Shown here one piece after another: positions 7,927-16,337 of a stretch of 64,000 nt of DNA. Each line of letters starts with the position of its first letter. Within the stretch, counting starts at the first letter, position 1. Under the pieces are notes generated by a model. It was not told the DNA's origin and ran no database searches. It saw only the letters and a program-made list of their open reading frames with translations. The stretch lies in NCBI RefSeq assembly GCF_000282615.1, contig NZ_AKIY01000182.1, positions 21,926-85,925 on the forward strand, read 5' to 3'. A program made the position numbers and the translations under genes. The DNA is from Bradyrhizobium sp. YR681 (GTDB lineage: Bacteria > Pseudomonadota > Alphaproteobacteria > Rhizobiales > Xanthobacteraceae).

Positions 7927-9462
7927 ATGACAGGCGAAACGGCCGCCCAGGAACGGATCTTCAAGGTGCTCTGCGCGCATCCCGGCGTGACGCGGATCGA
8001 CACGCATGCCGCATCGGTCTTTCTCGACGGGCCGCGTGCGTTGAAAATCAAGCGGGCTGTCCGGTTTCCGTTCCTCGACTATTCGACGCTCGAGAAACGC
8101 AAGGCGGCCTGCGAAGAGGAGATCCGCATCAACCGGCCGCTGGCGCCGCAGATCTATCACCGCGTCGTGGCGATCACCCAAGAGCCGGACGGATCGCTGA
8201 AGATCGACGGCCGAGGCCAGCCGGTCGAGTATGCGGTCGACATGTCCCGCTTCGACGAAAGCCGGACGCTGGATCATCTGGCGAAGGCGGGCCCGCTGGA
8301 TGCAAACCTCGCCTCGGCTGCCGCTGACGCCATCGCGGCGTCACATGAGGCAGCGCCTCGCGCCGACGGCGCGGCATGGGCTTCCTCCATCTCCGGCCTC
8401 ATCGACGGAAACAGCAACGGTCTGCGGAAAGGCCATCATCTCGAAGCCGAAGAGATCGAGCTGCTCGGCCAGGCCTCGCACGCAATGTTCGTGCGTCTGC
8501 GGCCGCTGCTCGAAGAACGCGGCCGTCAGGGATTCGTGCGCCGCTGCCACGGCGACCTGCATCTTGCGAATATCGTCTCGATCGACGACCAGCCGGTCCT
8601 GTTCGACGCCATCGAGTTCGATGCGGGAATCGCAACTATCGACGTGCTCTACGACCTCGCCTTCACGCTGATGGATCTGCTGCACCACGATCAACCACGC
8701 GCAGCCAATATCGTCCTGAACCGGTACCTTGCCGCCACGCCGCCGGAAAATCTCGACGCGCTCTCGACCTTTCCGCTGTTCATGTCCATTCGCGCAGCGA
8801 TCCGCGCCCAGGTGACACTGGCACGGCTGGCGCGGCCCGAGGCCCACCAGACCGGAATTCTGCACGAGGCCCGCCGTTATTTCGACCTTGCCCGGGCTCT
8901 GATCCATCCCCCCGCCCCGTGCCTGATTGCGGTCGGCGGACTTTCGGGCACCGGAAAATCCGCCCTCGCGCGCGCGCTGGCACCCGGCGTCGCGCCGCAA
9001 CCGGGAGCCGTCGTGCTGCGCAGCGACGTCATTCGCAAGCAGCTGTTTCGGGTGGAATACACCCACCGCCTGCCGCCGTCCACGTACCGGCCTGAGGTCA
9101 CGGCACGCATCTACGAGGTGCTGGTGCAGCGTGCCCGGCAGGTGCTGGCGCAAGGTCACTCCACTATCGTCGATGCCGTATTCGCAAGCGAGTCCGAACG
9201 GGACGAGCTGGCCGCCATGGCCCGCGAATGCAACGTGCCGCTGAGCGGACTATTCCTCGTCGCGGACCTTGCGACTCGTCAAGCGCGCATCGGCGGCCGC
9301 CAAGGCGATGCCTCCGACGCCACGCAGGAGGTTGCTGCGCAGCAAGAGCACTATAATATCGGCCATGTCGGTTGGGCGACCATCGATGCATCCAGAACAC
9401 AAGAGCAGACGCTCCAGCGCTGCCGGGACGCGATCGCACGGCAAATAAGGCAATCTGATTGA
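7927..9462 (+). CDS. Two-domain phosphotransferase: APH-like domain plus P-loop kinase domain
   Basis: The 511-residue product has an aminoglycoside-phosphotransferase-like N-terminal part (catalytic loop CHGDLHLANIV, and metal-binding DAIEFD downstream) and a C-terminal P-loop kinase domain (GLSGTGKSALARAL near residue 340). Proteins of this build are widespread in proteobacteria near stress genes; the substrate is unknown and resistance is not implied. It is 24 bases downstream of the alcohol dehydrogenase, so it belongs to the same FNR/FixK-controlled unit. Confidence 0.82.
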   Translation: MTGETAAQERIFKVLCAHPGVTRIDTHAASVFLDGPRALKIKRAVRFPFLDYSTLEKRKAACEEEIRINRPLAPQIYHRVVAITQEPDGSLKIDGRGQPVEYAVDMSRFDESRTLDHLAKAGPLDANLASAAADAIAASHEAAPRADGAAWASSISGLIDGNSNGLRKGHHLEAEEIELLGQASHAMFVRLRPLLEERGRQGFVRRCHGDLHLANIVSIDDQPVLFDAIEFDAGIATIDVLYDLAFTLMDLLHHDQPRAANIVLNRYLAATPPENLDALSTFPLFMSIRAAIRAQVTLARLARPEAHQTGILHEARRYFDLARALIHPPAPCLIAVGGLSGTGKSALARALAPGVAPQPGAVVLRSDVIRKQLFRVEYTHRLPPSTYRPEVTARIYEVLVQRARQVLAQGHSTIVDAVFASESERDELAAMARECNVPLSGLFLVADLATRQARIGGRQGDASDATQEVAAQQEHYNIGHVGWATIDASRTQEQTLQRCRDAIARQIRQSD

Positions 9463-9473
9463 CGCGGGCAAGG

Positions 9474-10448
9474 ATGTCGCGACCCACCACGAGTTCGACC
9501 GCTGCCGCGCGCGCCAAGCCGTCGACGCGGCGCAACACCCTGCCCGGCCGCCTCAGCCCCGGCATGGCCTGTGATACGGCGTTCCGGATCATCGCCCGCC
9601 GCCACCTCGGTGCCGTCCTCGCCCAGCACGACGGCACATGCCGCGGCGATCCGGAGGCGCTGCACGAGATCCGGATCGCGCTGACACATCTGCGCACCGC
9701 CATCCGTTTCTTCTCACCCATGGTCGATGACGGGTTACGGCTGCAGGTCTGGACCGAGTTGAAGTGGCTGAACAGCCAGCTCGGCATGGTGCGCGACCTC
9801 GACGTGGCGATCGATCGGGTCATCGCCGAGAGCGACGGCGAGCTCGACGTCATTGCCGAGCTTCAGCACTGGACCGAGAAGCGCGCCGAGAGCCACCGCC
9901 TGCTTACGCGCGCGCTGCAGTCTGCGCGGTATCGCCGCCTGGTCGAGCAGACCTCAGGCTGGATCGAGAGCGGTCCCTGGTCGACCCGGCGCAGCAAGGA
10001 AGCCGTCAGGCTACGCCGCTGCCCGCTCACCGAGCACGCGACGGCGCGGCTGACCGAGTGGGAACAGACGCTGCTCAAGAAGGCCCGGAAGCTGCGCAAG
10101 CTCGACGTCGAGAAACGACACAAGCTGCGGCTGCTCAACAAGCGAATGACCTATTCGATCGAGTCGCTCGAGGATCTGTTCACCGATGACGCCCTGACGA
10201 AGCAAAAATCCCTCCTCAAGCAATTGCGCAAGGCGCAAAAGTCCCTCGGGCAAATGAACGACGACGCGCGGGGCCAGGCGTTGGCAGCATCGCTGAACGG
10301 TGCCGGGCCCGCAGCGGGTATCCGTTTCCACGACCGCAAGCGGGAAAAGAAGCTGTTGCGAGCCGCCTCGGCAGCCTACCGGAAACTGGACAAGGCCAAG
10401 CCGTTCCGCTCGTCAGACCTCGCGCCGAATGCGGAGCCCGAGGATTAA
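9474..10448 (+). CDS. CHAD domain protein
   Basis: The roughly 324-residue protein is rich in conserved histidine and basic helices (EALHEIRIALTHLRTAIRFF, then VRDLDVAI), the pattern of CHAD domains, which bind inorganic polyphosphate. The neighbouring PHA synthase gene fits this, because CHAD proteins are often found with polyphosphate or PHA granules. The start is uncertain: a TTG at 9459 overlaps the preceding stop, ATG 9474 follows AAGG directly, and ATG 9561 is also possible. It converges with phaC, with a four-base overlap at the stops. Confidence 0.82.
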   Translation: MSRPTTSSTAAARAKPSTRRNTLPGRLSPGMACDTAFRIIARRHLGAVLAQHDGTCRGDPEALHEIRIALTHLRTAIRFFSPMVDDGLRLQVWTELKWLNSQLGMVRDLDVAIDRVIAESDGELDVIAELQHWTEKRAESHRLLTRALQSARYRRLVEQTSGWIESGPWSTRRSKEAVRLRRCPLTEHATARLTEWEQTLLKKARKLRKLDVEKRHKLRLLNKRMTYSIESLEDLFTDDALTKQKSLLKQLRKAQKSLGQMNDDARGQALAASLNGAGPAAGIRFHDRKREKKLLRAASAAYRKLDKAKPFRSSDLAPNAEPED

Positions 10449-12283
10449 GTGTGGACGTAGTCTCCCGGCGCATCGGACAGACCGCCAACGCCCCCGACAC
10501 CGATCGACGGCGGATCGCAGGGTGCGCCTGAGCGCGCCGCCAGCCATTGGGTCCATTCCGGCCACCACGATCCCTCAACATGCGGCGCCAGCTTCAGCCA
10601 CTCGTCCGGGCCGACATAGGACGCGTCCGCGGCCTTGGTCATCACCTGATATTTGTGCCCGGGCTGATCGGGCGGCGCGACGACGCCGGCGTTATGGCCA
10701 CCGCTGGTCAACAGAAACGTTACGTCCGCATCAGCCTGATAGTGGATCTTGTAGACGGATCGCCATGGCGCCACGTGGTCGGCGAGCGTGCCAACCACGA
10801 ACATCGGCGTATGAATGTCGGAGAGCGAGACGCTCCTGCCTTCGACCCCATAGCGGCCTTCGGCCAGGTCGTTGTCGAGAAACAGCTTGCGCAGATATTC
10901 CGAGTGCATGCGGTAAGGCAGTCGCGTGGCGTCGGCGTTCCAGGCCATCAGATCACTCGGTGGCGTCGCCTCGCCCATCAGATAATCGCGCGACAGCCGC
11001 GACCAAACCAGATCGTTGGAACGCAACAGCGCGAACGCGCCGGCCATCTGCGACGTGTCGAGATAGCCGCGCTGCCACATCATGTCCTCGAGGAATGCGA
11101 CCTGGCTCTCATTGATGAAGAGCGTCAATTCGCCGGCCTCCGTGAAGTCGGTCTGGGCAGCGAGGAGCGTGATGGTGTCGAGCCGTCCGTCGTCGTCGCG
11201 CGCCATGGCCGCGGCGGCGATCGACAGCAATGTGCCGCCCAGGCAATAGCCGAGCGCGTGGGTTTTCCGACCTGGCATGATCCGGCCGATCATGTCCAAT
11301 GCCGCCATCACGCCCTGCTTGCGATAATCGTCAAAGGCAACATCCCGGTCCTTCGCGTCCGGATTGCGCCAGGAGATCGCGAACACGGTGAAGCCCTGAC
11401 CGGTCAGATATTTGACCAGGGAGTTCTGCGGCGACAGGTCGAGGATGTAGTACTTCATGATCCAGGCCGGGACGATCAGGATCGGCTCGGGTCGCACCTG
11501 CGCGGTTGTCGGATGGTACTGGATCAGCTCCATCAGATCGTTGCGGTAGACGATCTTGCCGGGCGAGGATGCTACCGTCTTGCCGACGACAAATTGCTCA
11601 TCCCCACCCGGCTTCGAGGCGGACAGCATGTGCATCAGGTCGCTGCACCAGTTCTGCCAACCAAACACGAAATTCTCTCCGCCGCTCCGAACCGCCTTTT
11701 CCAGAACCTGCGGATTGGTGGCCGCGAAATTCGACGGCGCCAGCATGTCGAGCATCTGCCGCACCGAGAACTCGACGATGGCTTCGTTCGCGTGCGATAC
11801 GCCACGCACGCCGGTCGTCGCATCGTGCCACCAGCGCTCCGTGAGCAGAAATCCCTGCGCCAGCAGATTGAAGGGCGCGGCCTCCCATTGCGGGTCCTTG
11901 AAGCGGCGATCGCGTCCCTTCGGCTCAATCACGGACCACGGCTTTTGCCATGTCGCGTGCGCGGCAGCTTCCAGGAACCGGCCTGTATCGCGAAGAATGT
12001 TGCGGGACATCTGCATCTGGCGCTCCGGCGCCGCAGCAAGATGCGAACTCCAATCGAGCCAGGCCAGCGACAACGCCACAGGCGAAATTCCGCCGGTGAA
12101 CCGCGCCAACGTCGCATGAAACGCGCGGTCGAGCGGGTATGGCTCCGATGCAGGCAGGGCATTGGCGACGACCGGCTTCTCCGGGGTCCTTTCGGGGGGC
12201 GTCACAGAGGTTTCGGCGACCGGATTGGCAGCGAGAGACTGCGGCGGCTCATCGGCCCGCGGAAATATCTTCACGACGCTCAT
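10445..12283 (-). CDS. phaC: Poly(3-hydroxyalkanoate) synthase, PhaC family
   Basis: The 612-residue enzyme has an N-terminal PhaC_N region and an alpha/beta-hydrolase core. The nucleophile is cysteine, near residue 347 in the lipase-box variant GYCLGG. The catalytic aspartate region (VGTLADHVAPW) and histidine (SGGHNAG) follow. It polymerises hydroxyacyl-CoA into storage granules in the cytoplasm. It lies divergent from the CBS-BON gene with its own FNR/FixK-type box, consistent with PHA as an electron and carbon sink under low oxygen. Bradyrhizobium species usually have several phaC copies, so this need not be the main one. Confidence 0.92.
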   Translation of the reverse strand: MSVVKIFPRADEPPQSLAANPVAETSVTPPERTPEKPVVANALPASEPYPLDRAFHATLARFTGGISPVALSLAWLDWSSHLAAAPERQMQMSRNILRDTGRFLEAAAHATWQKPWSVIEPKGRDRRFKDPQWEAAPFNLLAQGFLLTERWWHDATTGVRGVSHANEAIVEFSVRQMLDMLAPSNFAATNPQVLEKAVRSGGENFVFGWQNWCSDLMHMLSASKPGGDEQFVVGKTVASSPGKIVYRNDLMELIQYHPTTAQVRPEPILIVPAWIMKYYILDLSPQNSLVKYLTGQGFTVFAISWRNPDAKDRDVAFDDYRKQGVMAALDMIGRIMPGRKTHALGYCLGGTLLSIAAAAMARDDDGRLDTITLLAAQTDFTEAGELTLFINESQVAFLEDMMWQRGYLDTSQMAGAFALLRSNDLVWSRLSRDYLMGEATPPSDLMAWNADATRLPYRMHSEYLRKLFLDNDLAEGRYGVEGRSVSLSDIHTPMFVVGTLADHVAPWRSVYKIHYQADADVTFLLTSGGHNAGVVAPPDQPGHKYQVMTKAADASYVGPDEWLKLAPHVEGSWWPEWTQWLAARSGAPCDPPSIGVGGVGGLSDAPGDYVHT

Positions 12284-12350
12284 GGCTGAATGGTCCTGCG
12301 GGCTTCTGTTCTACGTCGGCAGCAGGATATGTGGACGCTTTCGACACGCG

Positions 12351-12364
12351 TTGAGCTGCATCAA
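12351..12364 (-). promoter_or_regulatory. FNR/FixK-type box for phaC
   Basis: TTGAGCTGCATCAA reads TTGATGCAGCTCAA towards phaC and fits TTGA-N6-TCAA. A -10-like TATCCT (12329-12324) begins 35 bases from the box edge, and the ATG is about 74 bases from the box centre. Confidence 0.7.
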
Positions 12365-12415
12365 ATCCCGGTACGGATCACAATTCCTCAACCAGGGAGA
12401 AACGGCTCGGATCCC

Positions 12416-12429
12416 TTGACCTGAGTCAA
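12416..12429 (+). promoter_or_regulatory. FNR/FixK-type box for the CBS-BON gene
   Basis: TTGACCTGAGTCAA is a full TTGA-N6-TCAA match. The -10-like TAGGTT at 12451-12456 begins 35 bases from the box edge, and the gene start is about 70 bases from the box centre. Confidence 0.75.
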
Positions 12430-12492
12430 ACCACACCCCGACGGCCGCGCTAGGTTTGCGCATCGAAATTTGACAAGCCAGCGGAGTCTTCC

Positions 12493-13221
12493 ATGCGCGC
12501 CCACCAGATCATGACCCGGTCGGTCATTTCGGTCACCCCCGACACCAGCATCGTCGAGGCGGCGAACATCATGCTGAAGCGGCACGTCAGCGGCCTCACG
12601 GTGGTTAACGACACCGGCAAACTCGTTGGTGTCGTCTCGGAAGGAGATTTCATCCGCCGCAGCGAAATCGGCACCGGGCGCAAGCGGGGGCGCTGGTTGC
12701 GGTTCATCCTCGGTCCGGGCAAATCGGCCAGCGACTTCGTCCACGAGCACGGCCGCAAGGTCTCGGAGGTGATGACCGCCTCGCCCGTGACCATCACCGA
12801 GGATACGGCGCTCGCCGAGATCGTCGATCACATGGAACGGAACAACGTGAAGCGCCTGCCGGTGGTCCGCGGCGACAAAGTCGTCGGGATCGTGTCCCGC
12901 GCCAACCTTTTGCAGGCGGTCGCAGGGCTCGCCCGCGAGGTGCCGGATCCCACGGCTGATGACGATCACATTCGCAGCCGCATCATCGATACCATGGAGA
13001 AGAATGACTGGTGCCCATTCGGACTCAACGTCATTGTCCGCGACGGCATCGTCCACCTCAGCGGCGTCATTACCGAAGAACGTTCGCGGCAGGCCGCAAT
13101 CGTCGCTGCGGAGAACGTCGAGGGCGTGAAGAAGGTGCACGACCATCTGTGCTGGGTCGACACCATGTCCGGCGTCTATTTGAATTCGCCCGAGGACGAC
13201 GATCTCGCCAAGGCAAGCTGA
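12493..13221 (+). CDS. CBS-pair and BON domain protein
   Basis: The 242-residue product begins with two CBS motifs (about residues 5-60 and 95-150; RAHQIMTRSVISVTPDTSI opens the first) and ends with a BON domain (about 160-230). CBS pairs usually sense adenine nucleotides, and BON domains often bind membranes or lipids. Such proteins are frequent members of hypoxia and stress regulons in alphaproteobacteria. An upstream FNR/FixK-type box supports the same control here. The partner protein is unknown. Confidence 0.88.
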   Translation: MRAHQIMTRSVISVTPDTSIVEAANIMLKRHVSGLTVVNDTGKLVGVVSEGDFIRRSEIGTGRKRGRWLRFILGPGKSASDFVHEHGRKVSEVMTASPVTITEDTALAEIVDHMERNNVKRLPVVRGDKVVGIVSRANLLQAVAGLAREVPDPTADDDHIRSRIIDTMEKNDWCPFGLNVIVRDGIVHLSGVITEERSRQAAIVAAENVEGVKKVHDHLCWVDTMSGVYLNSPEDDDLAKAS

Positions 13222-13247
13222 AACGGCGGGCCGGGAGCAAACCCCAC

Positions 13248-13709
13248 TCAGTGCGGAATGACGGCGGTGGCTTCGATCTCGACGCGCGCCGCCTTTTCCA
13301 CGAGACGCACGACCTGAATCAGCGCCATCGCAGGATAGTGCGCGCCGAAGATGGCACGGTAGATCTTGCCGAGCTCCCTCAGATTCGCAAGGTACTCGTC
13401 CATGTCGACGACGTACCAGGTCAGGCGCACCAGGTGCTCGGGCCGCGCGCCGGCCTCCGCTAGGATTTCGGCGATGTTGCTCAGGGTCTGGCGAACCTGC
13501 GCGACAAAACCGTCAGCAAGACGCTCCTCGGCATCCCAGCCGATCACGCCGCCAGTGACGACAATGCGTCCCTCCGCCGCCATGCCGTTGGCATAGCCCT
13601 TCGGTATCGGCCAGCCGGACGGCTGGAGCACCTGCGCTCCCGACCTGGCCTTGTCATCGTCGGTCGGCAGCACTGCGAGCTGCGGGCCTTTCGGCGTCGT
13701 CACGGACAA
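13248..13709 (-). CDS. RidA/YjgF-family protein
   Basis: The 153-residue product has the RidA fold signature, with an enamine/imine deaminase-type core (ARPEHLVRLTWYVVDMDEY and a C-terminal ARVEIEATAV strand containing the conserved arginine). RidA-like proteins often accompany catabolic genes that make reactive imines or enamines. The TTG start has AGGA seven bases upstream; a GTG lies two codons downstream. It starts 15 bases after the aryl-CoA ligase gene and is presumably in its operon. Confidence 0.87.
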   Translation of the reverse strand: MSVTTPKGPQLAVLPTDDDKARSGAQVLQPSGWPIPKGYANGMAAEGRIVVTGGVIGWDAEERLADGFVAQVRQTLSNIAEILAEAGARPEHLVRLTWYVVDMDEYLANLRELGKIYRAIFGAHYPAMALIQVVRLVEKAARVEIEATAVIPH

Positions 13710-13724
13710 TTCTCTATCCTTCTC

Positions 13725-15416
13725 TCATTCCGCCGCGACACCCGAAGACGCCGCCGCGGCCTGCGCCAGCTGCCGGAGAGCAAAGCGCTTCAATTTGCCG
13801 GTCTCTGTCTTCGGTAACTGCGTCACGAACTCGATCGCGCGCGGATATTTGTACGGCGCGATCTCGCGCTTGACGTGTTCCTGCAACTCGGCTGCGAGCT
13901 GAGCGTCCGGCGTCACGCCGGGTGCGGCAATGACATAGGCTTTCACGATCATCCCCCGCGCCTCGTCGGGCGCACCGACGACACCGCACTCGGCGACCGC
14001 CGGATGCGTCAGCAGCGCGGCCTCCACATCCGTACCCGCGATATTATAGCCCGCCGATACGATCATGTCGTCGGAGCGCGACTGGTACCAGAAATAGCCG
14101 TCGCGATCCATCAGATAGGTGTCGCCGGTGACGTTCCAGCCGTTGTGCACGTATTTCCGCTGCCGTTCGTCGGCCAGATAGCGACAACCGGTCGGCCCAC
14201 GCACCGCAAGCTTTCCCATCATGCCTGGCGGCACGTCGTTGCCGTCGTCATCGACGATCTTGGCCTCATAGCCCGGCACGGGCTTTCCGGTCGCGCCCGG
14301 GCGGATCTCATCCTCGGTCGCGCTGATGAAGATGTGCAGCATCTCGGTCGAACCGATGCCGTCCATCAGCTTGATACCCGTGGCCTTGAGCCAGGCATCG
14401 AATGTCGGCTTGGGAAGGGTCTCGCCGGCCGAGACGCACTTCCGCAATGAGGAGATGTCACGGCCGCCAAGCTTGCCGATCATGGCACGATAAGCGGTCG
14501 GCGCGGTGAAGCAGACCGTGGTCTTAAATTGTTCGATCGCGTTCAGAATATCGTCCGGCGTCGTCTTCTCCAGCACCACGAAGGAGGCGCCGATATGCAT
14601 GGGAAACAGCACGCCGCCGAAGCCGAAAGTGAAGGCGAGCGGCGCCGAACCGACGAAGCGATCCTTCTGTTCGGCCCGCAGGATGTTGTGCGCATAGCCA
14701 TCACAGACCGCCAGCATGTCGCGGTGAAAATGCATGGTGCCCTTGGGATCGCCGGTCGTACCCGATGTGAAGGCGATCAGACAGATGTCGTCGGAGGCGG
14801 TATCGACAGCGGTGAACTCGGGGCTTGCATCAGCGATCAGCGCCTCGAGCGAGTCGGCAGCACCGTTGCCCCAATAGACCACGTGCTTGAGGCCGGGCGC
14901 AGCCAGCTTCGCCTTCTCCATCTCCTCGGAGAGCTTTCCATCGCATAGCGCGAGCGTGATCTCCGCCTTCTGGATCGGATAGGATATTTCCTTGGCCCGC
15001 AGCAGCGGCATCGTTGCAACGCAAATGCCCCCGGCCTTGATCACCGCGAGATAGGTCGCAACCATCATCGGGCTGTTGGCCGAGCGCAGCAGCACGCGCC
15101 CGCCGGTCACCAGACCGAGCTTGCCGACCAGAACGTTGGCGATGCGGTTCACGAGCGCTTGCAGCTCGCGATAGGTATAGCTGACGGCGGGACTGATGAC
15201 GCAGGGCGCGTCGCCGTGGCCCTGCTCGACCCAGCGGTCGAGGAAATAGCTGACGCAGTTCAGCCGCTCGGGATAGTGCAGCTCCGGCCGCGTGAAGATG
15301 AATTCAGGCCAAAGCTCCCGCGGCGGCAGATGCTGCCGCGCAAACGTATCGACATGGGCTGTCGCAGCATTGCCGTCAGACGAACCCGACATTTGAATCT
15401 TGGCGGCGTTGGCCAT
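13725..15416 (-). CDS. Aryl-CoA ligase, benzoate/2-aminobenzoate-CoA ligase type
   Basis: The 563-residue enzyme is an AMP-forming acyl-CoA ligase with P-loop FTSGTTGDPKGTMHF near residue 200 and the C-terminal hinge and lysine region (LPKTETGKLKR). The overall pattern (YFLDRWVEQGHGD at the N-terminus) follows benzoate/2-aminobenzoate-CoA ligases. With the monooxygenase/reductase at 19312-21663, anthranilate is the likeliest substrate, although benzoate or salicylate cannot be excluded. The ATG at 15416 is preferred over 39 further upstream in-frame codons. A putative MarR operator lies 51-70 bases upstream. Confidence 0.83.
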   Translation of the reverse strand: MANAAKIQMSGSSDGNAATAHVDTFARQHLPPRELWPEFIFTRPELHYPERLNCVSYFLDRWVEQGHGDAPCVISPAVSYTYRELQALVNRIANVLVGKLGLVTGGRVLLRSANSPMMVATYLAVIKAGGICVATMPLLRAKEISYPIQKAEITLALCDGKLSEEMEKAKLAAPGLKHVVYWGNGAADSLEALIADASPEFTAVDTASDDICLIAFTSGTTGDPKGTMHFHRDMLAVCDGYAHNILRAEQKDRFVGSAPLAFTFGFGGVLFPMHIGASFVVLEKTTPDDILNAIEQFKTTVCFTAPTAYRAMIGKLGGRDISSLRKCVSAGETLPKPTFDAWLKATGIKLMDGIGSTEMLHIFISATEDEIRPGATGKPVPGYEAKIVDDDGNDVPPGMMGKLAVRGPTGCRYLADERQRKYVHNGWNVTGDTYLMDRDGYFWYQSRSDDMIVSAGYNIAGTDVEAALLTHPAVAECGVVGAPDEARGMIVKAYVIAAPGVTPDAQLAAELQEHVKREIAPYKYPRAIEFVTQLPKTETGKLKRFALRQLAQAAAASSGVAAE

Positions 15417-15466
15417 CGCACGCTCCTTTGCGCATGGAAAGCACCCGGCAGCACTCACTTGGAAAC

Positions 15467-15486
15467 ATTTTAGGCTTAAAGCAATT
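15467..15486 (-). promoter_or_regulatory. Putative MarR operator before the aryl-CoA ligase
   Basis: On the ligase strand the site reads AATTGCTTTAAGCCTAAAAT, containing the symmetric TTTA-N4-TAAA core. It is one of a family of similar AT-rich elements in front of the cluster's transcription units. Confidence 0.55.
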
Positions 15487-15567
15487 CGGCGCAATAGCGG
15501 ATTTTGGGCATCCCATGCATTTTCCTGCGCCAAAGCGGAGACGGGGGGCCGCCTCGGTCCGCCGGAC

Positions 15568-16098
15568 CTAAGTCCGGCGGCGTGCAGCCGATTTCTGTGC
15601 CGACGCCTTGGTCTTGGCGAGCAGCCGCATCAATTCACGCACATCCTTCGGCGTCAGGTCGGCGAAGAGATCGGCGATCCAGGCCTCGTGCTCCCCAGCC
15701 ATCTTCCGGAACTCGGCGCGGCCGAGTTTTGTGAGGCGGATGACCTGAACGCGGCGATCCGTCTCCGAGGTGCGCCGGTCGAGATGGCCGGATTCCACCA
15801 GGCGTTCGACGAGGCCGGTGACGTTGCCGTTCGACACCATCATGCGCTTGGAGACGTCGGACAGCGTCATGCCGTCAGGCGCTTTGTCGAGCTGCGCCAT
15901 CAGATCGAACCGGGGCAAAGTGACGTCGAAGCGGTGCCGCAGCCGGCCGCGAACTTCGCCCTCGATCAGGGTCGTGCAGGTGAGCAGACGCAGCCACAGC
16001 CGAAGCTCTTCGGCGTGGTCCTCAGGTGTTTCGACGGCCTTGGTCTCGGAATCGAGCATCTCGATGCAGTCACTCACGGCCGGCATTCGCGCCGGCAC
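15568..16098 (-). CDS. MarR-family transcriptional regulator
   Basis: The 176-residue protein has a winged-helix MarR domain with the recognition-helix region MTLSDVSKRMMVSNGNVTGL and the wing ETDRRVQVIRLT. MarR repressors typically bind palindromic sites and release them upon binding an aromatic acid or its CoA ester; in comparable aromatic clusters the effector is the CoA thioester. It sits between the ligase and the solute-binding protein gene. The start is taken as GTG 16098 (GGGGAA upstream); ATG 16086 is an alternative. Autoregulation is likely from the elements at 16112-16199. Confidence 0.87.
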   Translation of the reverse strand: MPARMPAVSDCIEMLDSETKAVETPEDHAEELRLWLRLLTCTTLIEGEVRGRLRHRFDVTLPRFDLMAQLDKAPDGMTLSDVSKRMMVSNGNVTGLVERLVESGHLDRRTSETDRRVQVIRLTKLGRAEFRKMAGEHEAWIADLFADLTPKDVRELMRLLAKTKASAQKSAARRRT

Positions 16099-16111
16099 GG
16101 ATTCCCCAACG

Positions 16112-16199
16112 TTTTGAGCTTCAAATAAATCCGAGCCGGCCGCAAGCCTAAAGCTGCAACAATCGACCGCACGTGCATTTCTTTAGGCTTCAAATAATT
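16112..16199. promoter_or_regulatory. Cluster of putative MarR operators in the marR/solute-binding-protein intergenic region
   Basis: Three related elements lie here: TTTTGAGCTTCAAATAAAT (16112-16130), AAGCCTAAAGCTGCAA (16144-16159, partial) and CTTTAGGCTTCAAATAATT (16181-16199). The first and third share the core GCTTCAAATAA. Their position suits repression of marR leftwards and of the binding-protein gene rightwards. Confidence 0.5.
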
Positions 16200-16337
16200 G
16201 GCGCGCCGCTTGCATGCACGCTGCTCGGCGAGATGGCGACGCCTTGAGCTTTGCTTGCCGCAGCAGCCATCATCGGCATAAGCTTGGATTGGAATACGCG
16301 GCTTGCGACGCAGGCCCTGATGTCATGGGGACAGATC

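Noticed and set aside
10547..12289. 580-residue plus-strand frame opposite phaC
   Set aside because: phaC has full catalytic motifs on the minus strand, and the plus frame is arginine/histidine-rich shadow.
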